64,000 nucleotides of DNA from positions 1-64,000 of the forward strand of contig JBBDRB010000070.1 of NCBI GenBank assembly GCA_040905685.1, given 5' to 3'. Both the position numbers and the translations under genes were made by a program. Below, piece by piece: positions 50,554-60,251 of this stretch; within the stretch, counting starts at the first letter, position 1, and every line of letters starts with the position of its first letter. The stretch is from JBBDMU01 sp040905685 (GTDB taxonomy: Bacteria; Bacteroidota; Rhodothermia; Balneolales; Natronogracilivirgulaceae). The notes below the pieces were generated by a model, which did not search any database, had not been told where the DNA came from, and saw nothing but the letters and a program-made list of their open reading frames with translations.

Positions 50554-52545
50554 ATGAATCGGGAGGAGGCTGACCAACGCATTCGGGAACTACGCGATAT
50601 CCTGAATGATGCCAATGAAGCCTATTACCAGCGGGCCGAACCCCTCATGTCCGACAAGGAGTTTGACCGGCTGATGGAAGAGCTTATCATGCTCGAGCAG
50701 CAGTTTGACCTCCAGACTCCCGACTCCCCGTCTATCCGGGTGGGCGGGGAGCCTACAAAGATTTTCCCGACCGTTGAGCACAGGATCCCCATGCTGAGTC
50801 TGTCGAATACCTACAGTCATGATGAGCTCGATGAGTTTGACCGCCGGGTAAGCGACCTGCTCGGCCATACCGCTTACACCTACATGGTCGAGCTGAAATA
50901 CGACGGTATGGCGCTCCGGCTGCGTTATGACGACGGCTACCTGTCGCTGGGGGCGACCCGCGGCGACGGACGCAAGGGCGACGACATTACGCACAATGTG
51001 AAGACCATCCCCGATATACCGTTGCGTTTGCATGATGATCATGCCGGGTTGACCGAAGTGAGGGGAGAGGCCTACATGGAGCTGAAAGCGTTTGCAAAAA
51101 TGAACGAGGAGCGTGATCTGGAAGGCAAGCCCCTTTTTGCCAATCCACGCAATGCCGCTGCCGGGACCCTGAAAATGCAGGATCCGAAAATCGTGGCCAA
51201 ACGGCCCATCCGCTTTTTCGCCTATGACCTATTAGACGAGACTACCAGTGAGATGACCCAGGAAGCCAAGCTGAAAAAACTCGAAAAGCTGGGTTTTAAG
51301 TCCTGCAGCTATACCAAAAGCTGCTCAACCATTGCCGAAGTGCATGAGATCATTGACAAATGGGACAAGCTCAGGCACACCTACCCCTTCGAAAGCGATG
51401 GCGTGGTCGTTAAAGTAAACGAAGAGCGTTTCCGTGAGATCCTGGGACAAACGGCCAAAGCGCCCCGCTGGGCCATAGCCTATAAATTTGAGGCCGAGCA
51501 GGCGGCCACCAAAATCAGCGGGATCACCTTGCAGGTCGGTCGTTTGGGTAAAATAACGCCGGTCGCTGAAATGGAGCCCGTGCTGCTGGCCGGCACAACG
51601 GTCAGAAGGGCATCCCTGCATAATCAGGATGAAATTAACCGGAAGGATATCCGGGTCGGGGACCAGGTGCTGGTAGAGAAAGCCGGGGAGATCATCCCAC
51701 AGGTCATAAAAGTCCTGGATCCCGAACTGCCGGGGCGCCGCGGACCCTATGTCATTCCGTCTGCCTGTCCGGCATGCGGATCGGAACTGATAAAACTACC
51801 CGGTGAAGTAGACCTTCGCTGCATGAATACCCTTTGTCCGCCGCAGATTCGGGCCCGCATCGAGCATTTCGCCTCCCGTGACGCCCTGGATATTGAAGGA
51901 CTGGGCGAATCGGTGATTGATCAGCTGGTGAGCGAAAAGTTCATCGAAACCTATGCCGATCTGTACGAACTGACCTATGATCAGGTGGTGACCCTCGAAC
52001 GGATGGCCGAAAAAAGCGCCGGAAACCTCATCCATGCCATTGAAGCCAGCCAAAAGCAATCCTTTGAACGGGTCTTATACGGGCTGGGGATCCGCTTTGT
52101 GGGAATCACCGTTGCCCGTGATCTGGCTGCGGCGTTTACCTCGATGGAGAAACTGCGGCAGGCCACCGTGGTAGCATTAACGGAGGTAGCTTCCATCGGA
52201 CCTAAGATTGCCGGGTCCGTTCACCTATTTTTTCAAAGTGAGCAGAACAATCGCATTGTGGACCGGCTTAAACGCTATGGGCTGCGAATGGAGGCCGGAC
52301 AAAAAAGATCCTATAAACTTTACGGAAAAACCTTCGTCCTCACCGGCACCCTCCCCACCCTGAAGCGAAATGAAGCCAGGGAGATTATCGAAAAGCATGG
52401 GGGAAAAACCACCGGGTCGGTAAGTTCCGGAACCGATTTTGTTCTGGCCGGTGAGTCGGCCGGCACCAAGCTGAATAAGGCCCGGGAGCTGGGCATATCC
52501 ATTATCGGCGAGGAAAATTTATTATCGATGATAACGAGCGATTGA
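50554..52545 (+). CDS. ligA: NAD-dependent DNA ligase
   Basis: Seals nicks in DNA using NAD+, releasing NMN. The adenylation domain has the catalytic Lys115 in ELKYDGMALRLRY and LFANPRNAAAGTLKMQDP. The OB fold, the zinc finger (CPACGSEL and CMNTLCPP), helix-hairpin-helix region and a C-terminal BRCT domain (GKTFVLTGTLPTLKRNEARE) are all present in order. The 663 residues are full length. It follows the RodZ-like gene by six bases and precedes the STAS gene by 30. NMN from its reaction can be deamidated by the CinA encoded upstream. Confidence 0.97.
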   Translation: MNREEADQRIRELRDILNDANEAYYQRAEPLMSDKEFDRLMEELIMLEQQFDLQTPDSPSIRVGGEPTKIFPTVEHRIPMLSLSNTYSHDELDEFDRRVSDLLGHTAYTYMVELKYDGMALRLRYDDGYLSLGATRGDGRKGDDITHNVKTIPDIPLRLHDDHAGLTEVRGEAYMELKAFAKMNEERDLEGKPLFANPRNAAAGTLKMQDPKIVAKRPIRFFAYDLLDETTSEMTQEAKLKKLEKLGFKSCSYTKSCSTIAEVHEIIDKWDKLRHTYPFESDGVVVKVNEERFREILGQTAKAPRWAIAYKFEAEQAATKISGITLQVGRLGKITPVAEMEPVLLAGTTVRRASLHNQDEINRKDIRVGDQVLVEKAGEIIPQVIKVLDPELPGRRGPYVIPSACPACGSELIKLPGEVDLRCMNTLCPPQIRARIEHFASRDALDIEGLGESVIDQLVSEKFIETYADLYELTYDQVVTLERMAEKSAGNLIHAIEASQKQSFERVLYGLGIRFVGITVARDLAAAFTSMEKLRQATVVALTEVASIGPKIAGSVHLFFQSEQNNRIVDRLKRYGLRMEAGQKRSYKLYGKTFVLTGTLPTLKRNEAREIIEKHGGKTTGSVSSGTDFVLAGESAGTKLNKARELGISIIGEENLLSMITSD

Positions 52546-52575
52546 AATCCGCACGGCAGATGAATATATTAAATC

Positions 52576-52914
52576 ATGAAAATCGATATTAAGCAAAACG
52601 ACAATACCTCCATTCTGAAACTCCAATTCAAGCGCCTGGATAGCAAGGTAGCCCCCGACCTGAAAAGCCGGATCGTGATCCTGGATACGGAAGAGGAGCG
52701 TAATCTGGTCATTGACCTCAGCTCCATAACTTTTGCTGATTCGAGCGGACTGGGATCCCTGCTGCTGGCTCAGCGTTTGTTCAGGGACAACGGACGCAAA
52801 CTGGTGTTGGCGGGCACCACGGAACGGGTCCGGAAACTGCTCGATATATCCCAGCTGAGCGATGTTTTTGTGTTGGTAAAGAACACTGAGGACGCGCTTA
52901 AATACCTCAATTAA
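52576..52914 (+). CDS. STAS-domain anti-sigma factor antagonist-like protein
   Basis: A 112-residue single STAS domain like SpoIIAA or RsbV. The phosphorylatable serine lies in the conserved loop VIDLSSITFADSSGLGSLL. Such proteins free a sigma factor, or another partner, by binding an anti-sigma kinase when unphosphorylated. No RsbW/SpoIIAB-type kinase or PP2C phosphatase is in the window, so its partner is unknown. It lies between ligA and a sodium:solute symporter with short gaps (30 and 10 bases), in a mixed plus-strand run. Confidence 0.87.
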   Translation: MKIDIKQNDNTSILKLQFKRLDSKVAPDLKSRIVILDTEEERNLVIDLSSITFADSSGLGSLLLAQRLFRDNGRKLVLAGTTERVRKLLDISQLSDVFVLVKNTEDALKYLN

Positions 52915-52924
52915 ACCATAGCCG

Positions 52925-54379
52925 ATGGACATTGCTTCAACCGGATTGTCTTTACTGGACTTGTGCGTCATTGCCTTATACCTGATCTTATGCATAGGGA
53001 TAGGAGTAAAGGCCGGAGGCAACCCCACCGATACGTCAACCTATTTCAAGACGGACGGGAACGTGCCCTGGTGGGCGGTTTCCTTCTCCATTGTGGCTAC
53101 GGAAACCAGCCTTCTGACCGTACTATCCATTCCGGCCGTAGCTTACCTGGGCAGCTTTGTCTTCCTGCAGATTGTGCTGGGCTATATTGTTGGGCGATTC
53201 CTGGTCGCTTACCTGATTCTCCCTTCCTATTTCACGGGTGAGCAAAAAACCGCCTACACTTTCTTCCGGGAACGTTTTGGTCATTCGTATCAACGGCTGA
53301 TCTCCTCCGTGTTCCTGGTTACAAGGCTTCTGGCCGACGGGGTGCGCTTATTTGCCGCAGCCATCCCCATCCAGGTCATTACCGGACTCGGTTATCCCGT
53401 TTCAATCGGCATTATCGCGGTTCTGACCCTGGCGTATACCTATTACGGGGGACTGAAATCGGTAATCTGGATTGATGTGCTTCAGCTTGCCGTCTATACG
53501 CTGGGCGGGGTCTATATAATCATCTACGCCAATGCCATGATCGCTGATCCCCTGTGGCCCCAGCTTGCCGAAGCGGGGAAGACCGGTTTTATTGACTGGC
53601 CGGAAACGTTCGGGGAAATATTCACCACCCCTTATAATTTCATCGGGGCCGTAATAGGAGGGACCTTTTTGTCCATGGCCTCCCACGGGACCGATCACCT
53701 GATGGTCCAGCGCTTATTGGCGTGCCGCCAGCTTCAGGACGCCCAAAAAGCCCTGGTTTTCAGCGGATTCTTCGTCTTTATCCAGTTTTGCCTCTTTTTG
53801 ATGGCCGGCATGTATATATTCGGGTTTTACGGGGGGCTGACCATTGAGCAGCTGGGCCTGAACCGAGCCGATGATGTGCTGATCAAATTCGCTACCGGTG
53901 AACTGAACTTCGGCATGGGAGGGCTGATCATTGCCGGACTCCTGGCCGCTGCCATGAGCACGCTGAGCAGTTCGCTGTCCGCGCTTTCCTCCTCCACGTT
54001 ATTCGACATCTTTCCAAAGCTGGCTGCACAGGAAAACGCCATGGCCCTTTCACGGAGATTGATGATCGTATGGACAGGGGTCTTTTTTTTATTTGCGGCC
54101 TCCTTCACCAGCACCGACAATCCTGTCATTGAGTTAGGCCTTGCCATAGCCGGTTTTACCTACGGCGGACTCCTGGGTTCGTTTTTAGTTGGGCGCTACA
54201 CTCAATATCAGTTCAAGGATGCCGTTGCAGGTTTGGTTTGCTGCATAACACTGATGATCATCTTAATCAACATGACCGCTATAGCGTATCCCTGGTTTAC
54301 ATTTCTCGGGGTTATCTTTTACTTCACTTTTTCCACGATAAGCTATTATCTGGGGCGATTTTTCCGTTCCGGCCGGTAA
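52925..54379 (+). CDS. Sodium:solute symporter family protein
   Basis: A 484-residue SSS-family transporter that uses the sodium gradient to bring in a solute. About 13 membrane helices can be counted. Family landmarks are STYFKTDGNVPWWAVSFSIV, ATETSLLTVLSIPAVAYLG, DGVRLFAAAIPIQVITGLGY and MASHGTDHLMVQRLLACRQL. The segment GLLAAAMSTLSSSLSALSSS is the conserved sodium-site region. Substrate (sugar, amino acid or vitamin) cannot be inferred. It begins 10 bases after the STAS gene. Confidence 0.92.
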   Translation: MDIASTGLSLLDLCVIALYLILCIGIGVKAGGNPTDTSTYFKTDGNVPWWAVSFSIVATETSLLTVLSIPAVAYLGSFVFLQIVLGYIVGRFLVAYLILPSYFTGEQKTAYTFFRERFGHSYQRLISSVFLVTRLLADGVRLFAAAIPIQVITGLGYPVSIGIIAVLTLAYTYYGGLKSVIWIDVLQLAVYTLGGVYIIIYANAMIADPLWPQLAEAGKTGFIDWPETFGEIFTTPYNFIGAVIGGTFLSMASHGTDHLMVQRLLACRQLQDAQKALVFSGFFVFIQFCLFLMAGMYIFGFYGGLTIEQLGLNRADDVLIKFATGELNFGMGGLIIAGLLAAAMSTLSSSLSALSSSTLFDIFPKLAAQENAMALSRRLMIVWTGVFFLFAASFTSTDNPVIELGLAIAGFTYGGLLGSFLVGRYTQYQFKDAVAGLVCCITLMIILINMTAIAYPWFTFLGVIFYFTFSTISYYLGRFFRSGR

Positions 54380-54437
54380 AGGCATGAAATTTACGCTATC
54401 TTAAGGATTTCCAGTATCATTCTTATTCTGTTTACCA

Positions 54438-56903
54438 ATGAGCATACTTGAAAAATTAGGACTTGGAAGGAAGAAACGCCCTCCTCTGGTTTATAATTCG
54501 GGGAAGAGGAAAAAAGACGAGCAGGGAACCTACCTGTCTGAAAAAAAATACATTAAGCCCATTATCTCCCTGCTGTTCCTGGTCTTGCTGATCGTGCTCT
54601 ATCCGCGTACCAATATTCAGGATGTTAATGTACAGATCGGTGAGCCGTGGAGAGACAGTGATCTCACGGCCCAGTTTACATTCAGCCTCATTAAAGATGA
54701 GGATGAAATAGAGGAAGAGGTTGAACAGGTTGAAACCTATACCGTACCTATTTTCCATAAACATGAGAACGCCGATATTCGCATTCAGGCGCGCGTCGAT
54801 TCCCTGTTCCGGAGCTTTACCCCGGTGCTCGAAGGGTATGCAGCCTGGAAAAAAAGCAAGGCCGGAGAAACGGAGACCGTAAGGGAAGACAGCGTTGCTT
54901 TTGTACGGCAACTGGAACAGTCGGGGATAGGGCTTAACGACAGTGGCTGGAAAGTGCTGCTGGATGATTATGCCAGGATCAAATTACAGGAAGCGGGAGG
55001 GCGAAATCCGGTTACGAGCGAATTTATCGGCATCGATATACGATTGAAACTGGAACAGATCATAGCTGAAAACTTAAACAACGGGGTTATTAATGTCCCG
55101 AAATCCGAGTTGAATCTAAGCGAAATTACCGTCCGCAATCAGCAGGACAGGACCGAGCGGAGCTATAGTGTACAGAACGTCCGAGACCGGGCGCAAAGCC
55201 GTGAATATGCCCGTTTTTCGCTATCCAATCAATTGGAAGAGGGTCCCGCCGGTACGGCCTATCAGCTGTTTACCCTGGTCATGGAACCCAACCTGATCTA
55301 TAATGAAGAGGAAACCCAGGCCCGGATCAACGACGGACTCGATGAGATTTCTCCGACCAAGGGGGCCGTGGCCGCAGGACAGGTTATCATCAGGCGTGGT
55401 GATCTGATCACCACGGATAAGTACACCATGCTGGAAAGCCTGGCCATAGCTCAGGCTAACCGGGCTACCGATCTTGAACGCTGGCAGCGGTATCTCGGCG
55501 AGGCCCTGGTCTTGCTGACCATTTTCATTGTGTTCTTCATGTACATCTATCTGTACCGGCGCAACATCTATGAAAATAACGCCATGTTCCTGCTGGTTTT
55601 CCTGGTCATCTCGCTGGTGTGCACGGCCAGTGCTTTGCTGGGTAGCATGGAGGGTTTTTCCCCTTATATGATCCCCGTGGCCCTGGCTCCCATTATACTC
55701 ACCATTATTTTTGACTCCCGGGTGGGGCTGATGACCACGATGACCGTGGCGCTGATCACCGCCTTTATGCACGGCAATAACTTCGAATATGTCTTTGCTA
55801 CCATGGTTGCCTGCAGCCTGGCCGTTTATTCCGTACGCGATATAAAAAACAGCAGCCAGTTCTATCTGACTACACCGGTCCTGCTGTATGCCTCTTATAT
55901 TTTCGTCTTATTCGCTTTTACCATGACCAAGCTTGGCGGTTGGGGGACCTTTATGAATAATCTCGGTCTGCTCGTTCCCAATGCCATGGGTATATGGCTC
56001 ACGGCCCCTCTGATCTGGTTGATCGAGAGGACCTTCAAGGTGACCACGGATGTGACGCTGCTTGAGCTTAGCGACACCAACAGACCCGTTCTCAAAGACC
56101 TGATGAACAGGGCGCCCGGAACCTTTCACCACAGTTTGCAGGTAGCCAACCTCTCGGAAGCGGCGGCCGCTTCCATTGGGGCGAACTCCCTGATGTGCCG
56201 GGTCGGCGGCCTGTATCATGATATTGGAAAGCTGGATAAACCCGATTACTATGTGGAAAATCAATCCGGGCGAAACGAACATGACAAGCTCAAACCCCGC
56301 ATGAGCGCATTGGTCATTAAAAACCATGTGAGCAAAGGGGTGAAAATGGCCTATGAGATCAGCCTGCCGGAAGTGCTGATCGACTTTATCCGCATGCATC
56401 ACGGGACTTCCCTCATCCGCTTTTTCTATGATAAGGCATCCCAACAGCCTGATAACAAGCAGGAAGTGCAGGAAGAAGATTTCCGGTATGACGGACCCAT
56501 CCCCAATACCAAAGAAACGGGCATCCTGCTGCTGGCCGACGGGGTGGAGGCGGCTTCCAGGGCGATGACCGATCCCAGTTATTCCAAACTGGAAAACCTG
56601 GTCAACCGGCTGGTCGAAGAACGCATGGCTGAAGGGCAGCTAAACAATTGTTCCCTCACGTTCCAGAACCTGACGATCATCAAAGAAAGCTTTTTAAAGA
56701 TACTGGTAGGCATGTACCATGGCCGCGTGAAATATCCGGATCAGGACAAGCATGACAGAGCCGTTCCGGGTGAAAAAGGTGAAAATCCCGAAAAACCCGA
56801 TCATTCAGGAAAGTCGGTGCAGGCCGAAAAGCCGGCGGGAAATGAAAGACCGGGAAGCGAGGAAGAACAGCCCGATGAAAAAAGTCCGACCCAGGTCCAA
56901 TAG
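54438..56903 (+). CDS. 7TM-HD family phosphodiesterase (PgpH-like)
   Basis: A membrane-bound HD-domain phosphodiesterase of the 7TMR-HDED class; PgpH of Listeria degrades cyclic di-AMP. Residues 39-58 form one membrane helix, then a long extracytoplasmic domain (about 60-350), six or so further helices (about 350-535) and the cytoplasmic HD domain, whose metal site is in GGLYHDIGKLDKPDYY and IRMHHGTSLIRFFYD, with an earlier PGTFHHSLQVANLSEAA. The last 60 residues are polar and disordered. The 821 residues are full length. Cyclic di-AMP is the likely substrate by family, but no cyclase is in the window. It precedes xerD by six bases. Confidence 0.9.
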   Translation: MSILEKLGLGRKKRPPLVYNSGKRKKDEQGTYLSEKKYIKPIISLLFLVLLIVLYPRTNIQDVNVQIGEPWRDSDLTAQFTFSLIKDEDEIEEEVEQVETYTVPIFHKHENADIRIQARVDSLFRSFTPVLEGYAAWKKSKAGETETVREDSVAFVRQLEQSGIGLNDSGWKVLLDDYARIKLQEAGGRNPVTSEFIGIDIRLKLEQIIAENLNNGVINVPKSELNLSEITVRNQQDRTERSYSVQNVRDRAQSREYARFSLSNQLEEGPAGTAYQLFTLVMEPNLIYNEEETQARINDGLDEISPTKGAVAAGQVIIRRGDLITTDKYTMLESLAIAQANRATDLERWQRYLGEALVLLTIFIVFFMYIYLYRRNIYENNAMFLLVFLVISLVCTASALLGSMEGFSPYMIPVALAPIILTIIFDSRVGLMTTMTVALITAFMHGNNFEYVFATMVACSLAVYSVRDIKNSSQFYLTTPVLLYASYIFVLFAFTMTKLGGWGTFMNNLGLLVPNAMGIWLTAPLIWLIERTFKVTTDVTLLELSDTNRPVLKDLMNRAPGTFHHSLQVANLSEAAAASIGANSLMCRVGGLYHDIGKLDKPDYYVENQSGRNEHDKLKPRMSALVIKNHVSKGVKMAYEISLPEVLIDFIRMHHGTSLIRFFYDKASQQPDNKQEVQEEDFRYDGPIPNTKETGILLLADGVEAASRAMTDPSYSKLENLVNRLVEERMAEGQLNNCSLTFQNLTIIKESFLKILVGMYHGRVKYPDQDKHDRAVPGEKGENPEKPDHSGKSVQAEKPAGNERPGSEEEQPDEKSPTQVQ

Positions 56904-56909
56904 CCTCTG

Positions 56910-57818
56910 ATGGAAAAGTACTTTTTTGATGAGCTAAAGCTGTACCTGGGATTTCTGACCCTTGAAAAAGGCCTCTCGGAAGCCTCCATAAAATCGTATA
57001 AAAACGACCTGCAGCGGTACCTGTATTTCGTTCATCATGACCTGACCGTCTACAAACTCGGGGGGATATCCCTCCGGCATATTGAAGATTACCTGCAGGA
57101 ACTCATGGAGATGAGTCTGGCTGTAACCACCATAGCCCGTAACATTTCAAGCATCCGCAGTTTCCATGAATTTGCAGTAGTGGAAGGCTGGTGTAAAGCC
57201 AATCCGGCCGAACTGCTGCAAATACCCCAAAAAGCCATGAAGCTGCCTGACGTGCTCGATCAGGACGAGGTTAACCGTTTGCTGTCGTCCTTTGACAGGG
57301 AAACCAATGCCGGCATCCGGGATTCGGCCATACTGGAATGCATGTATGCCACGGGCATGAGGGTGAGTGAAGTCGTTCAGCTTCGCCTGGATCAGCTGTT
57401 TCTGGAAACCGGGTTTATAAAGGTAGTGGGAAAGGGAAGCAAGGAAAGGCTGGTGCCCATAGGCAGGACCGCCACCGTGGCTTTGCAGGATTACATCGCC
57501 ATCAGGGCCCGTTTTGTCAGGGATCCCGAAAAAAGCAAGAACACCGTTTTTCTGAACATCAAGCTGGGCAGTCCCTTTTCCCGCATGAGTATTTGGAAAA
57601 TGGTGAAAAAGGCCGCCCACAGGGCGGGAATCGAAAAGAAGGTGAATCCCCATACGCTGCGCCATTCCTTTGCAACCCATTTGCTCGAAGGGGGTGCCGA
57701 TCTCCGCGCCGTACAGGAAATGCTTGGCCACGTTTCCATATTGACCACAGAGATCTACACTCATGTAAACCGTTCGTTCCTGCATGAGGTGCATAAATCA
57801 TTCCACCCCAGGGCGTGA
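56910..57818 (+). CDS. xerD: Tyrosine recombinase XerD/XerC-like
   Basis: Site-specific recombinase that, with a partner, resolves chromosome dimers at dif. The N-terminal SAM-like domain is about 1-105. All catalytic residues can be read: Arg151 in TGMRVSEV, Lys175 in VVGKGSKERLVP, His248 and Arg251 in PHTLRHSFATHL, His274 in MLGHVSI and Tyr283 in TTEIYTHV. The end HEVHKSFHPRA is typical of XerD. The 302 residues are complete even though an assembly gap begins 25 bases past its stop. The choice of XerD over XerC is tentative. Confidence 0.9.
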   Translation: MEKYFFDELKLYLGFLTLEKGLSEASIKSYKNDLQRYLYFVHHDLTVYKLGGISLRHIEDYLQELMEMSLAVTTIARNISSIRSFHEFAVVEGWCKANPAELLQIPQKAMKLPDVLDQDEVNRLLSSFDRETNAGIRDSAILECMYATGMRVSEVVQLRLDQLFLETGFIKVVGKGSKERLVPIGRTATVALQDYIAIRARFVRDPEKSKNTVFLNIKLGSPFSRMSIWKMVKKAAHRAGIEKKVNPHTLRHSFATHLLEGGADLRAVQEMLGHVSILTTEIYTHVNRSFLHEVHKSFHPRA

Positions 57819-57842
57819 GCGAGCTGCCCCATGGCTGCTTGT

Positions 57843-57942
57843 NNNNNNNNNNNNNNNNNNNNNNNNNNNNNNNNNNNNNNNNNNNNNNNNNNNNNNNNNN
57901 NNNNNNNNNNNNNNNNNNNNNNNNNNNNNNNNNNNNNNNNNN
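57843..57942. other. Assembly gap of 100 N
   Basis: Exactly 100 undetermined bases, a size often used as a placeholder for a gap of unknown length. It lies just past the xerD stop and removes the C-terminal end of the phosphofructokinase and the space between the two convergent genes. Reading frames that cross it are not real evidence. Confidence 0.98.
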
Positions 57943-59252
57943 CCGTCGGCCTGGGGCACGCCGAGCCCGTTTATCGAAACCCCGCTGCTTTGATATAGCA
58001 GGTCATTTTCGATGACCGGCAGAAACCGTTTGCGAAAAGCTTCGGGTGACAAACCCACGATGGAGGAATACTTTTTCAGTTCATGCTCATCCTCAAAATC
58101 CGTTCTTTTAAGGCGCAGCATGTATCGGCGGGCTATTTTAAAGTACTCACTGTTGACATCGACCATCCTGACCCTGGTCTTGTTGGTTTTCTTGTCGAGG
58201 ATGTCTTTAAAATACATAGGCACAAAGTTTCCCTCCTGAATGGAGACCATGGCCGCATTGCCGCCGTCGAGGATAAACTGTGCGGCGGAGTGGCCAAGGT
58301 CGCGGGTGTATTCCATATCAAAAGGTATGGGATCGGCGCAGCGGACTTCATAACCAATGTCTTTAGCCACGATAGTCGTTTTTATACCCAGCTCCGACAG
58401 CCTCTTCTGGACTTCCTGTTTGATTATGCGCCCGAAATCAACCTCGGCGATGCGCAGATTGTCATGCTCGTCAAGCTCAACTTCGGCTATCCTGGCCAGC
58501 TCTTTGGGATCGAGGCGTTCGACCAGGCCCTCGGCCAATACGGCCACCCCGTCTTCACGTCCATAGCTGAGGCGCTTGATGATGGCCCCGACCAGGACAT
58601 CGGCCATGCTTTCAATGGAAATGTATTGGCCTTTGAATTCCTCCGAGATCAGGGTCATGGAAGCTCCGGCCGCTTTTCCGATCCCCAGGGCCAGGTGACC
58701 CGCCTTGCGGCCCATGGCGACGGCAAAATACCATCTGGAGGTTGTCGTGGCATCGACCATCAGATTTTTTACGATCTCCACCCCGATATGGCGGGCTGTC
58801 TGATAACCGAATGTCGGGATGCCGTGCGGCAGATCAAGGTCATTGTCGATGGTCTTCGGAACATGGACGACCCGGAGGCGGCCGGCTGCGGCTTTTTCAA
58901 GGGTCATGGCGCTGAAAGCGGTATCGTCACCCCCTATGGTGATCAGTTTATCGACGTTGAGGCGAATCAGGGAAGAGATCACATTTTCAAGGTGCTGCTT
59001 GTTTTTCGTTGGGTTATCACGGGCTATGCCCAGGAAAGAGCCGCCCCGGAAATGAATGCGGCTTACATTATCAATGGTGAGCTCGTTAATATGCTCAATA
59101 TCTCCCTGCATTATCCATTTAAATCCATCGCGTAATCCAATGACCTCAACCCCCGCTAAAGCGGCACGTATGGTGACCGACCCGATGACACTGTTAATAC
59201 CGGGTGCGGGTCCGCCGGCCACCAGAATGGCCATTTTTTTTGATGCTGACAT
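57943..59252 (-). CDS. 6-phosphofructokinase, PPi-type signature (3' end lost in gap)
   Basis: Phosphorylates fructose-6-phosphate at C1. About 436 residues are visible; the end lies in the N gap. The substrate loop reads IGGDDTAFSA (GGDD, 107-110) and the next loop PKTIDND (132-138). In ATP-dependent PFKs these are GGDG and PGTIDND; Asp in the first and Lys in the second are the known signature of pyrophosphate-dependent enzymes. MGR (180-182) and GYEVRCADPIPFDMEYTR further support the family. A PPi enzyme would be reversible and save ATP. A TATAAT lies on the minus strand at 59341-59346, about 90 bases upstream. PPi use is inference from motif. Confidence 0.88.
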
Positions 59253-59378
59253 AATATCCTTTTTTAGTTCATTCAGGAAATATCACAAGGATTTTCCTTT
59301 TCCATTTCATTCATTTGCATGAAGCCTGTCAATATACTTAATTATAGAATTTTAATGAAGCTAACTTCTCAGTAAATG

Positions 59379-60050
59379 CTAATCTGCGCTCAGCGGTTCC
59401 ACATTTTCCAAAGCAAAAGCTTCTTCAAGGGCTTCGATGCCGAGTCCGCGTCGGATGATAACAGGATTATCGCCGGTCATATTAATAATAGTGGATTGCC
59501 GGGTTTGAAGAGGCCGTTCATCATCAACGATAATATCCACTAGTTTATCCATCTTCTGCATCAGTTTTTCCCTGGTCAGCTCACCAAATCCGTTGTCATT
59601 CATTTCCGGTGTTTTGGCCGTGGCGGCAATCAGCGGCATGCCTAATTCAGCAATAAGTTCCTGGCATATCGGAGCGTCGGGAACACGGAAGCCGATGGTG
59701 TCTCTGCGCGGGTGAAGCAACAGCTTGGGTACTTCTTTCGTCGACGGCAAGACAAAGGTATAGGGACCGGGGATCAGTCGTTTTATGATCTTGAAATTAT
59801 GGTCAGACAACTGAGCAAATTTAGAGATGCCGGCCAGGGAATCACAAATCAAGGTAAAAAGGTGATCTTTGGCTAAATGCCGGATGATGCGAATTCGGTC
59901 TACACCTTTTTTGTTGTTGTAGCAGCAGCCCAGGGCGTATTGGCTGTCGGTAGGGAACAGAGCAACCGAGCCGCTGTTAAGCTGGTCGGCGAGCGCAAAA
60001 ATTTTCTTTCTGTGGGGGGTCTGGGGATGAAGCTTGATTTTTTGAGCCAT
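59379..60050 (-). CDS. Sua5/YciO/YrdC-family protein
   Basis: Related to the enzymes that make threonylcarbamoyl-AMP for tRNA t6A37. The 223-residue single domain starts KIFALADQLNSGSVALFPTD, then SQYALGCCYNNKKGVDRI, RLIPGPYTFVLPSTKEVPKL and TIGFRVPDAPICQEL, followed by a conserved strand with LIAATAKTPEMND. The lack of a Sua5 C-terminal domain and the overall wording fit YciO, whose activity is less clear than that of TsaC. It faces the UPF0173 gene across 201 AT-rich bases with no visible gene. Confidence 0.85.
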   Translation of the reverse strand: MAQKIKLHPQTPHRKKIFALADQLNSGSVALFPTDSQYALGCCYNNKKGVDRIRIIRHLAKDHLFTLICDSLAGISKFAQLSDHNFKIIKRLIPGPYTFVLPSTKEVPKLLLHPRRDTIGFRVPDAPICQELIAELGMPLIAATAKTPEMNDNGFGELTREKLMQKMDKLVDIIVDDERPLQTRQSTIINMTGDNPVIIRRGLGIEALEEAFALENVEPLSAD

Positions 60051-60251
60051 TTTTACCTGATTTTTGATGTTAGACTTAATTTTTCATCTGGTGAATAATG
60101 CCTTTTTGAATTTCATGTGTTCTCTCTTTAATGAACTTAATCGATATTAATTACTTGAAAAATTAAAAAATTCATTTTTTATAACATATAGATTTGAACG
60201 CTCCGATGCTTTGCGAACTTACCATTCTATGAACCTGAAAACCCAAGTGAC

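Noticed and set aside
57784..58015. Short frames crossing the run of N
   Set aside because: They exist only because N bases cannot form stop codons.
58083..59135. A 350-codon open frame on the plus strand opposite the phosphofructokinase
   Set aside because: Antisense to a gene with clear catalytic motifs; its translation shows no family pattern and is a by-product of codon bias.
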